DNA of 64,000 nucleotides from Anisus vortex (Eukaryota > Mollusca > Gastropoda > Planorbidae): assembly GCA_949126835.1 (NCBI GenBank), contig OX421495.1, positions 3,860,011 to 3,924,010 on the forward strand, written 5' to 3'. The notes under the pieces are model-generated. The model was not told where the DNA came from and ran no database searches. It saw only the letters and a list, made by a program, of their open reading frames with translations. A program made the translations under genes and the position numbers. This document shows, one piece after another, positions 45,890 through 55,759 of this stretch (within the stretch, counting starts at the first letter, position 1; every line of letters begins with the position of its first letter).

Positions 45890-46640
45890 CTTATCTTATA
45901 TTATTATATTACCGTATATACTCGCATATAAGTCGCACTTTTTTTACAGAAAATTTCGACCAAAAGTATGGGTGCGACTTATACACCCGACACTGTTTTT
46001 GATAAGTTCGAAAAACATCACTACTCTGTCATAAAGTTTCCTACATAACCCCTATAGTTGATTGGAGTTATGTAGTGTTATTAGAATATGCCTTTATTTG
46101 ATTATGTTTGCTTTTTTTTACGATTAAAACAATTTTTTAAGGAAAGTTTCCAAATTAGGGTGAATATTTAGTAACTTTTATGTTTAAAAGGTATGCATTT
46201 TTTAGATATTAAAACGCAGTGTAACCCGGGAAGTCGGGGTGCGACTTATGCGCGGGTCAATGACAACATATAAGGAAAAAAATCTTAAACTAGGGGTGCG
46301 ACTTATACACCGGCGCGACTTATACACGAGTATATACGGTACATACGCTCCTTCTATAAAGAAGATTATTGCATCCTGTGCTCATCCGTGGTTCGAGTCT
46401 AGTCTTGCATTTTTATTAATGTTTTAAATTATGTAAAATTACTTGTTTTCCTGGTTTGTTCAGGCAACCCATTCCATGCTCGAATGCTTCTCGGGAAGAA
46501 AGAATACTAATATGCATTTGTTTTCGCATAAAGGACAAGAAAAGTGTTTTCTTTTCCTTATGTTTAACTGTTTGCAACAGGTTGTTATTGGTTTGTATTT
46601 CTAAATTAGAGTTTAATGCCTTATGTAATATTACTACTTT
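45890..46640 (-). repeat. 3' end of jockey-like LINE, split by a TIR element
   Basis: CTTATCTTATATTAT (45892 on) is the tail. The LINE resumes after the insertion at CATACGCTCCTTCTATAAAG (46341) and runs into the coding C-terminus with AACCCATTCCATGC and CATAAAGGACAAG. It is among the longest of the truncated copies. Confidence 0.85.
45912..46339. mobile_element. TA-flanked TIR element (428 bp) inserted in LINE tail
   Basis: CCGTATATACTCGCATATAA at the left is inverted at the right as TATACACGAGTATATACGG. GTGCGACTTATACAC is repeated inside both halves. TA flanks both ends (45910-45911, 46340-46341), as in TA-targeting cut-and-paste elements. No transposase is present, and the superfamily is not determined. 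Confidence 0.88.
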
Positions 46641-46845
46641 GCTCTTTGCCCTTCTGTCCTCTAGTGTTTCTATGTGTAGTGATTTAACTATTATGGTTTC
46701 CTGTTTTTAACTTTCATTGAACTGACGTATCAATGAAAACCATAATTATGAAGATGGTCATTTCTATAGCGCATATCTACGTGCTATCGCATTTAATATG
46801 TTCAGGTTCAAGGACGTCTGCAATCGTGACCTAATGACTATAGAG

Positions 46846-47160
46846 GTAGAGGTCGGAAACTGTGAGAACCTGGCTCGGAATAGAAGTAGTTGGAGAAGTA
46901 CCCTAGCCTACACACCTGTACAAATGCTGCAGAGGGCAGACTTCGCCTTATCCAGGAGGCTATAAAAAGAGCAGCGAAGAAAACTAAAGAACATAGGCTG
47001 CCCCTGTCAAACTCCAACGGTGAAGTGCCAAAGATGCGACAGAGCCTTTCTTTCAAGGATAGGTCTCCACTGACACAGCCAATTATTCAATGCTAGCCAA
47101 ATCACACGAGCGCAAATCTAATAGTCTTCCGAGACTATGGAGCCAATGATGATGATGATG
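46846..47160 (+). pseudogene. LINE 3' end with Cys/His finger and (GAT)n tail
   Basis: The plus strand has degraded C-terminal coding with CPCQTPTVKCQRCDRAFLSRIGLH, a C2-type finger plus RIGL-H, often found at the very end of some mollusc LINE ORFs. It is followed by TCTTCCGAGACTATGGAGCC and a GATGATGATGATG tail at 47145-47159. Frameshifts lie upstream. It belongs to a different LINE family from the jockey-like tails. Confidence 0.65.
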
Positions 47161-47295
47161 CTCAGTATGTTATAATTCCACAATTCATTGGCAGATGTTG
47201 TGGTTGGAAAGGTACAAAATAAGAACTACAACAGGGAAAAAGAAAAGTCTTTAAACTCTGCTTATATGACTACTTTGTCTCAGAATCCTCTAGTG

Positions 47296-48344
47296 CAGGG
47301 TCGGCAACCTTTTGTTAATAGTGTGCCAACAAACTGAAGTTCAACCTGCTCTATATTAAGCTTTTTTTTTATTATTTTTATTTATAAGACATTTAATTTA
47401 TGGTAGCTCCGTGGCAAGACCAAGACCAGAAGCAATGGAGATTTGTAGAGAATATTGTCAAAACGGAGATGCTGGTTCGACAAGACAATGTAAAGTATTG
47501 AACAGTGCTGCAGTTGACTCAACTATTGACAACCGCTCAAGATAGGCAAAAGTGGAGAAAGTTGACTGCTTAGGTGTCCATTCGCGCCCCCCTTCCCCAA
47601 CGATCACAGCGGTCATGGGATTGATGATTATGATACCAAAATACAAAATTGTATAACCTCAACTTTCACATTTATGGTAATTTTTGTCTAAACTATCATT
47701 TAGTTGTCATGATAAGTGTTTCTAGAACCTTCTAAATATTAATTACATCCATATTTTTATCTGTATAACTAAAATTTCTTTCTGTCATCTATGTAGATTT
47801 TGTAAACACTGTCGTTTAGTTTAGGGGAATAATAATAATAATAATGGCTCATTCTGTCTCGAGAGTCGAGAGACAAAGGATGCGCCCCTCTTCAACTTCT
47901 ACTGGGTTGGAGCCCAGATTTGTTTCAAATCGCCAATATCCCTCCACTTAAAAAACAAAGATCTACATCTAAGAAGGTTGTAATAAGATCAAGTCAGTTA
48001 GGCTTTTTATATGGCTTATATTATAGAATTGTATATATAGTTAAATGTTTTGCAACGGCAAGATAGGCTATACCCAGCCAGTTTCAATGCAAATCCATTG
48101 CACTGGTCTAACGGTTCAAGTGCTGTTTGTACCCGTTCTTGTAAATGCAAGTTCAACTCACTAAACTGTGTCGCTATGTCATTCATAAAAATTGGGGTTC
48201 AACAGTCAATTTTCCTCATTCAAAATCTGAAAATGTTACTTTTTTTTTTTTAATCAAGAAATACTTTTGGAGGTCTTTCGCGTGCCATTGAAAATCCCTC
48301 TGTTTGCCAAGTCTGAAACGCGTTTCTTAGGTTGCCTACCCCTT
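47296..48344. mobile_element. hAT-type non-autonomous element with perfect 8-bp TSD
   Basis: Ends CAGGGTCGGCAACC (one G short) and GGTTGCCTACCCCTT. CTCTAGTG is duplicated exactly at 47288-47295 and 48345-48352. The interior includes a short fragment of another repeat (GGCTCATTCTGTCTCGAGAG near 47845). No transposase is present. Confidence 0.93.
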
Positions 48345-48352
48345 CTCTAGTG

Positions 48353-48821
48353 TCTGATGGAAGCTCTTCCATAGTGTATCTCCGAAGTAACGTCAGATTG
48401 TTTTTGGAATTTAGGATCCTCTAGCCTTTCTCGTGAGTGAGTGTGGTCGCAAGGCAGCGGAGGTATGTAATCAGAGTTTTCCTTCTGATGATGCAGCCAC
48501 CCTCGGCTCCATCTGCCCGAAGCAACTGGCTTTTGGGCGCCAATGGCCTCTGGCTCGCCTTTCACCCATTCTCCTCTTAGTTAAAAACTGGTTTCACTGG
48601 ACTTATTGGACGCTTATAACTTATAGGCCTTACTAATACATCAATAATCTTTTCCCTAATCTTTAATTTGCCTTAAAGGTAACTTCAGATACAAAGAGGT
48701 ATAAGCTCTTATAAGGTTACATGCTGCACAAAATGTTAATCACATCAGTGATTCAGACCTAAAATTTCAGAAAAGCCAATTTGGGCTCTTTAAAAAAAAA
48801 CACAGCATTAAAGCCAAAACT
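48353..48821. other. Unassigned stretch, possibly repeat-derived
   Basis: 48353-48600 is richer in GC and has open frames on both strands (67 and 72 codons) with no recognised domain. It may belong to an unassigned LINE-like repeat. Confidence 0.35.
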
Positions 48822-48829
48822 GCCCATGA

Positions 48830-49041
48830 CAGGGGTCGGCAACGTTTTGATGATAGTGTGCCAAAGTAGGACTTTTAATTTATTCAGCGTGCCAACAGAC
48901 TAAAAGTCATCCTTCTCTATAACTCAATTTCTTGTAGAAGTTAGCCTACTTGAATTGTCTAATTTGGAGGTCTGCTGCGTGCCATTGGAAATCGCTTTGC
49001 GTGCCAAGTTTGGAACGCGAGCCGTAGGTTGCCGACTCCTG
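48830..49041. mobile_element. hAT-type MITE (212 bp)
   Basis: Ends CAGGGGTCGGCAACG and GGTTGCCGACTCCTG. Flanks GCCCATGA (48822-48829) and GCCTATGT (49042-49049) match at 6 of 8. The interior is only the two sub-terminal blocks (GTGTGCCAAAGTAGG, GTGCCAAGTTTGGAACGCG), as in the copy at 758. Confidence 0.87.
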
Positions 49042-50125
49042 GCCTATGTGCCTATGGGCCCTGTTTTGTGCCCCCCCCCCCTCCTTTTCACCCTCATCCA
49101 ACGCCCCTTGCCCCTTTTTAATTTCCATCTATTGCCAAATAATCTGCTGTAGCATACAGATGACATCATTTTAGACTTTTATTGGCTTCCCAAAACCCAT
49201 TTGGGCAAATAATAGACTGAAAATAATGCTAGATCTAATATTTTCGTTGAAAAAAAAAAGCCACGGTGCTAAAATAAAAGCCAAGGTCGGATTGAAAAAG
49301 CCAAGATCTTGGGGTAAAAGCCAAGGTGTGGTATTACTGATGCACATTAATTAGGTTATGCACAAAAGCACTGAGCTATATATTAGAGTTCAGTGTACAA
49401 AAGTATGATTAAGCCACACTTCCTTCCGTTTTTTAGATTACCCATTCTCCCTTCTTCTATTAATAATTACTGGAAATACCAGAAGTTATTTTTATTTTTT
49501 TTCATGGCCAGCTTGACCTAGTTACAATTACGTTTATTTCCGTACAACAACTGAGGTAGGCTACATGCTTATTTATTACTTAATTTTATTTTAATCCAAG
49601 TATTAATTTTAATTTTCTTAGCGTCTATGTTCTATTTTTTATTTTCCGAAAGTTGAACACAGGTAAGTATTTGGTTAATAGATTAAGAGCAATAATTAAA
49701 CAGAAACAAAGTGTCGAGAGTCAAGACAAGCATTGATTGTAGTTTTAATGAAAATGGCAGTGCAGCGTCCGTGAGAGTCGGACATTCGGACAGATAAATA
49801 TCAGATACTGAGATAACGTATAGGCCTACAATTATAATGCATTTTATCTGGTGTGGTAGACTCTAAAGTAATTTGGGGTAATGTATAATTTGCCCTAAAC
49901 AGTTTAATATTAATATTATAAATATTAAAAATAGCCACATCATGCCACATGCGTAGCCTACCCACATTCCTAATTAAATTAAATTTTAACTTTAAAATAC
50001 ACAAAAACAATGAATACTCAGAGAGAGAGAAAGAGTGACATACTCACTGAATATGAGACACATAGGACATAGGCAATATAAAAGCACATCATAGAACTGG
50101 TAGGATACGTAGTCTGACATAGGAA
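49042..50125. other. Unassigned stretch with short AAAAGCCAAGG repeats
   Basis: AAAAGCCA(C/A)GGT-type units occur four to five times at 49256-49330. No gene is seen. Confidence 0.45.
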
Positions 50126-50299
50126 GCCGGCTGGTCCAGCGGTTAGTTCACCGGACTGTCAACCAAAAACCAACTGACAGGTCGCGGGTTCTAGCCCTGC
50201 CACCGACGGATCCCTGTCGTCCTGCAGGAGTTTTGGGCCTAGTGGACGTAATAATCTTCTATCTAGAAGGAACGTCTGTAAACTTATAAGATATAAGAA
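50126..50299 (+). mobile_element. Type A tRNA-derived SINE with LINE-like tail
   Basis: The head GCCGGCTGGTCCAGCGGTTA has an A box (TGGTCCAGCGG, 50132-50142) and a B box (GGTTCTAGCCC, 50187-50197). The body runs through CCTGCAGGAGTTTTGGGCC. The tail GACGTAATAATCTTCTATCT, then AGAAGGAACGTCTGTAAAC and TTATAAGATATAAG, matches the 3' end of the jockey-like LINE. Other copies are at 58889-59081 and 60304-60450. Confidence 0.9.
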
Positions 50300-50515
50300 T
50301 AAAAACACTTTTCTTATTTCATAAGAAAGAACAACTAAATTTCTTTCTTCCCAAGTGGCATATTATATCATATTTGGCCTACCATATAATACTATACTAC
50401 TCTACACTGATACAGTCATGGAATGAATTGCCTGAATAAACCCAGGAAAACCATCACTTTCAACTTTCAAGCATTTAAAACCCTAAACAAAATGCAGGTC
50501 TTGACAAAAAACACA
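50300..50515 (+). repeat. Diverged LINE C-terminus just after a SINE
   Basis: ATGGAATGAATTGCCTGAAT, AAACCCAGGAAAACCATCAC and ACAAAATGCAGGTCTTGAC follow the order of the LINE RT C-terminal coding end. The 3' UTR and tail are missing. Confidence 0.6.
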
Positions 50516-50657
50516 GTTAAGTGTTGGACACACTACTTCACTCATCTTCTGTGACTTTTACAACATATAATTTATAGGATATGCATACAAAATTAAATAC
50601 CGCTTTTTAAAGCATTTTATATTAATGTTCTACTTGAGATTTTTTGTTCTTTTACAG

Positions 50658-50861
50658 CTGATTGTATCTTGAAGTAAAACAACCACTTCTACTATATATA
50701 GGCTATTTATTCACAAGATAAATGTGGGACTGTCTTTTTTTATTCTACACCATTATGGTATAGTTATAGTAGGACCCAATTTCTTATTGGACATTTTAAA
50801 CGTATGCAACACATTTTTTGAAAAATCCTCATAAGTATTGTGTGACTGCACATAAAATAGA
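50658..50861 (+). promoter_or_regulatory. Probable 5' UTR of the death-fold-like gene
   Basis: TTCTTTTACAG ending at 50657 looks like a splice acceptor, so the 5' UTR may start with an upstream non-coding exon. No TATA box with convincing spacing is visible. Confidence 0.3.
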
Positions 50862-53800
50862 ATGGCCTCTGCTCCACCCAATAAACATCAAGATAAAATG
50901 AAAGGTGGGTTAAAAAATATTTTTTAAAGCTGAATATAATAATATATTTTATTGTTTACATAAGGTAGATGGTATTAATATTTTACTATTTGGAGTTTTA
51001 TAGTGTAATTTACTTTTTAAAGGATTTAAAAAGAATATTTTAAATGCTTGAAAGAAAACTGATTTTAAGAAACATGCTTAAAATCAAAGTCTCAATATAA
51101 TTATTTTAGTGTTCCAGTAGTCTGAGAACTTAACCCTTTAACTACTGCAGGTTTTTTAATATAAATATTTGCTGACTTTGCATATTTTAACATTTCTTTA
51201 TTTATTTATAACGTCAATGTACAGAAATGATGACCTTGATGTGATGTCCACAGTATTGAAGGGGTTAAAGAGATTGCCTCTTCAATAAACCTTATTTATT
51301 TAAATCATTATCTTCTACTTTTATTTCCATTTCCAAAAATTTTGGTAGAATTTATATCTTTCCTTCACCACAAACAGTTTTCAGGCAGTAAGTCAATATT
51401 GAGCATAAAGAAATTTCATACCAATTCAATGTTCTAATGCTTTATATTTTTATCCAGATGCAGGAACATCTGGGGACTGTAAAAAAGACACAGAAGATGA
51501 TGGGGCCTGTTCAGGGGCTACTTCCGATGAGACATCAGCAAAGTCCCTCAATGAAGACTTCAGCTTTGGACCACATGGCTTATCATTCAACTCCTCCCCT
51601 GAAGCAGACGCAGCATCTTGCCAGAGCAATCTTGGTAACTAAACACTTTGGAAGAAATGCATTAGTTTCACTAAAAATTCTCCATTGAATTTGAATTTTT
51701 AATGTTAACAAAAAGAATATTTAGCCAAATTAAAACGAAAATTCTCTGCCAAATGTAGAATATCAAAAGTGGAGGTGAAAGTAAAAATAGTATTAAAATG
51801 TTTGTTTTTAAAGAATATTAAAAATAGTTTAGTTTTCTTTTTTAAGTATTTGACTGATATATATGTTTAGTAAATGTATTTCTATATGTAAGATTTTTTA
51901 AATACCTAATGGTAAGAGGAGAGGCAATGGATTTAAGAATGGAATTTTCCTTCTATAATTTATTAACATTCATGCTAAGTAGTTGTAAATATTATTTACC
52001 AACAGGCAAGTTTTTAATATTTTATTTCTACTTAACTCACCAGAAAACCAGTTATCTGATTTGGGAATTAATTCAAGGCCAGTTCATGTAAATGACGTGT
52101 CAATAGGTAAATTTTTTATATTTCTGATCTTGATAAAATTTATTTTTACTATAATCCTCTTTAACACAGTCAGGCTTTTACTTACATATTATAATCTTAC
52201 AATTTTAATGCAGAAAAAGTATAGTAAAAGAAAAAAGGATAGTTCCCTCGTAGCTAAAAAAAAATAACTGGCAAAATTTATATGATAGTTTAAAGAGAAA
52301 TATAAGAAATATAATGTACCCATGGACACTGTTTCTACACTACAATACTCCTATCAATATATGTAAAGTCAACACTCTGTGGATTTTAGCTTGCCAGACA
52401 AGTATATGTTGTACAACTAATGAGGCTGACATGACTTCAATCATTGATTTAAATCAAATGAATGAAAATCCTGATTTAAATTTTTTTTTAAGTTTTTTTG
52501 TTTGTTATTGATTATTTTAATAAAAATGTTTCTAATATATAATTATTTAGGAATTTTCAACAGATTAAAAAAAAAAAGATAGATAATAGACTTACTGGAC
52601 TTATTGTACCTGTATAACTGTCAATTACACCAATTTGAGAACGCAACAGTGTACTATTGCTTATTAGAATTTATAAAAATAGTCAGTTTGTATAGTTAAT
52701 ATTTTACCCTTCCCGTACCGACCTACTTCTATCTATGCTGCATTCAGTTCCGCTATATACGCGCCCGGGACTGTAAGGGTTAAAAGATATATATTTATAC
52801 ATATATGTATATTGCTACTCTCCACTCTTGAACTTTTCTAGAAATAAACTACCGGTATTTAGTCCTAGACCTTTATATCTCTCCTGCCAATATTGCAATT
52901 TCAAAGAATTAATAAACGCAGGCCAAAGCAACAGTAAGATTTGTTGATATTAAGACAAAGGCCATAGTATATTTAAATTTGTTTATACCGTTTGTGTAAA
53001 CCTAAGTTCATTGAAAAAAAATCTTACATTAAATGACAAAAAAAATCTAATAAACGTAGGACTTTTTAATAATCTTTGGTATAAAAGGAGCGTATGTAAC
53101 ATATAAGATGTAAGACATTGATATATTTTTATAATATGTTACTCTTTGGTAGGTGCTGACTCAATGCCTTTCAATGCAGTGCATCCTGGGAAGACACAGC
53201 AGATTGCCATGTAAGCAAGCCTAAAATAGCTTTACAAATGCCAGGCCTTTAATGAGGGTGGGAGTTAGGCATGCATTTCATGCTCAAATTCTCTTGTTCC
53301 TGAAAGGGAGCTTTGCAGATACTTTATAATTCTTCTCTAACTAGCCATGTGTATTTCAACACTTGAGTTTGTGAAAAGTAGTTCTCATCAACGGTAAAAG
53401 TAGCTCCCTTGTGTCTGAAACTCGTGTGTTAAACAAAGTTCAAGTCTTTCTTTTATAACAGACTTTTAAGTTTCTCATTGAAGGTTTTATTTTCATTATT
53501 ATTGAATTATTATCTACTTGTATTGCTTGTTGTCCTTGATGTTGAAGAGAAATCATTAAAGCTCATACTCTGTAACATTTCCATAATATATATTTAAACA
53601 CATTTATATATTTTGTGCAGCTGAAATTGTATATTAAACATGGTGAATGTCTGTATGTTGGAATATACATATTTTTAAAAAAATCTGGCAATTTTTTTTT
53701 TCTCATGAATCTTTTTCAGGAATATACTACCTGATTCAGGCCAGAGGGTTAACAATACAGATGTACTAGTTGGTATTGCTGAACGCCAGCCTTCCTTTCA

Positions 53801-55241
53801 GTCAAGGTCATCCTGTAGGTACAGTCTCCCTCCAATTCAGCATGAGCGGCCTACACAAGAAAGTGCATTGTACGGCATGACCCCTCCTAGACCAGTTTCT
53901 GTTGATGATGATTCCTACAGTTACCTGAAAGGGTGTGACTCTTGGGAAGGTATGTACACATGTATATCTTTTAGAACTAGGTCAAATTATTGCCTGATCT
54001 ACTTTGATATAATTTGAATAATTTGTTTATTCCTGAATCCAATCGAGGGATTTATGCAATGTATGTGAAAGTAGTCTTCTTATTTATTATGTAATCGCCA
54101 TTCATGTTTTTACATTTTGTCCTTTTTTTTAATTTTCACTTATTAATGACACAATTAATATAGACCTTACTAAGGTTTTTATAGTTTTCTATTGGTCTAT
54201 ATGTTGGGCAATGTTGACCCCAACCAGAACAAGTTTCATTAGGCACCTATGTCCAATCTATATATAGCTTTTAATATGCCCTCGCTGTCAAGTTGTAGGC
54301 ATTTAATAGTGCGTTTTTCAGCACCTGGTAGTCGCTGCTGTGCTTCGAGGGGATCTTGGCATATGTTTTGTATGCCAACAATGTGCACCAACTTAAACGT
54401 AACAGTTTAAAATCTATATTTCACAAAAGAAATTCATCAATATAATTTTCAGCCATTAAAATATATATAATCGTTCTTTTCTCCCTAACTTTGACGGGCA
54501 TAAAAACTAATTGAATGTTTAATTAAATGGAAGTAATTAACATTTGATTCAGACTAATCACCCAGTTGTAGGATTGATTTCCTTTTATTGAAATTAGTAT
54601 ACATTTTTTTTCTTTCGCTTTTAGTGTATAATTTTATGAATTATATTTAATTTATAAATTTTTTAGCCTTGACAATGTCTAAGATAACAACCTGAGGCTC
54701 AACTTTTATTTATGATCAATGATTATATTTTAAGATTCTTTATCATCTTTTTGCAGAGAATATCTCATTATCGACACAGGGTGCAACAGTTGTTGCAGCT
54801 AAAGCTGATGCCACCCCAAACTCAGGTAGCAGCAATAACCTTTCGGAGAGGGCAGCACCACCTACAACAAGCCCCAGCATCAGTCACATATCCATCAGAA
54901 CAGAAATACCAAATGACTGCCCGGTTCGGAAACTACCGATAGGAATTATCTCCCTTGTTGCGAAGCATTTGCAAATCAAGCAGCCGCAGGGAACTTGGAA
55001 AGAGCTGGTTGAGATCCATGGCTGGGATTACCAAAGGACCTTTTTGTTTCAGCACGAATTCCATGAGGAAGGGATTTTCTTCTCCTTGCTTAGGCAGCCA
55101 GAGTTCCAAACCTATACATTGGAAAACCTCCGTCAAGATTTGTATAACCTGCCGAGGCGAGACGTTCTTCATGATTTGAATGAAAAAATAATTGAACACA
55201 ACGAATATGCTGTACACCAAAGGGGAAACCAGACTCGGTGA
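50862..55241 (+). CDS. Six-exon gene, 351-aa protein with C-terminal death-fold-like domain
   Basis: Coding exons: 50862-50904, 51458-51634, 52044-52106, 53153-53210, 53720-53949, 54757-55241. All introns are GT-AG, and the sum is 352 codons with no internal stop. That is strong support for a live gene. ATG at 50862 is preceded in frame by TAA (50853). Residues 1-240 are hydrophilic, Ser/Asp/Pro-rich and probably disordered (EDDGACSGATSDETSAKS). Residues 250-336 look folded: LPIGIISLVAKHLQ, GTWKELVEIHGW, EEGIFFSLLRQPEFQ and TLENLRQDLYNLPRRDVL. The W-x-x-L near the second helix and the final L-x-x-x-L-x-x-x-x-R-R-D-V follow the death-domain pattern of MyD88, IRAK and FADD-type adaptors. Function as an immune or apoptotic adaptor is inferred. 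No signal peptide or membrane segment is seen. A candidate polyadenylation signal is at 55749. Confidence 0.85.
51134..51264. mobile_element. TTAA-flanked MITE in intron 1 (131 bp)
   Basis: TTAA at 51130-51133 and 51265-51268 bound a segment that starts CCCTTTAACTACTG and ends CAGTATTGAAGGGG, an imperfect inverse. TTAA duplication with CCC termini is the hallmark of piggyBac-type elements. No transposase is present. Confidence 0.65.
52707..52779. mobile_element. Short piggyBac-like MITE in intron 3
   Basis: CCCTTCCCGTACCGACCTAC at the left and GGGACTGTAAGGG at the right, with TTAA following (52780-52783) and a mutated TTTA before. The left end matches the inverted right end of the element at 63414-63702. 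Confidence 0.6.
53054..53114 (+). repeat. LINE 3' tail remnant next to exon 4 acceptor
   Basis: GTAGGACTTTTTAATAATCT and GGAGCGTATGTAACATATAA match the LINE end. It lies 38 bp upstream of the exon 4 start at 53153, so it is close to the likely branch-point region. Confidence 0.6.
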
Positions 55242-55748
55242 AAGTAAGAATATAAGATAGTTCAGAGTTGTAATTCTAATCTGGATTATTTGCAATTATC
55301 TGTAATCCCCTGATGTTGACAGTATAGTTGTTCCATTTTGTGTGCCATTAACAAACTATTCAATCTATTATGATGTACATTTGTAATTGTTATTTGGAAA
55401 TTGTGATATAAATTCAAACCCATAATTAAATACATTCTTTTAAAATCATTCCTTTGAAAAGAGCTGTTTTAGTAATATGTTTAATTATATTATATTATTT
55501 CTTGCAATTGTTTTGTTGAATTTTTTAACACAAGATAAAAAAAATTGTTTATCTGAATACATAACTACTCATTCTTCATCGCTAAGAAATATATCTTATC
55601 TGACAAGGCTCATATTGTTTGGGAAAGTTTGGGAAAACTGACAAAGGTCGGGGAAAGTTTGTGAAGTTTACTAAATTGGACAAAACAATATTTGTTTTTA
55701 ATTGTGTTTTTTTTATGAATAATTATGTAGTTAGGTTGAGAAGTTGTT

Positions 55749-55754
55749 AATAAA
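55749..55754 (+). terminator. Candidate polyadenylation signal AATAAA
   Basis: AATAAA about 510 bp after the stop codon, followed by a T-rich stretch. Other near-matches (ATTAAA at 55425) could be used instead. Confidence 0.35.
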
Positions 55755-55759
55755 AGTTT

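Noticed and set aside
50126..50200. tRNA gene
   Set aside because: A and B boxes are present, but the sequence continues into a SINE body and LINE-like tail, occurs in several copies and lacks a proper cloverleaf anticodon arm.
51437..51688. 83-codon frame beginning at an ATG at 51437
   Set aside because: It is in the wrong frame. The exon at 51458-51634 joins its neighbours in another frame that stays open through six exons.
54712..55179. Overlapping plus and minus frames around the last exon of the death-fold-like gene
   Set aside because: Shadow frames of the exon at 54757-55241.
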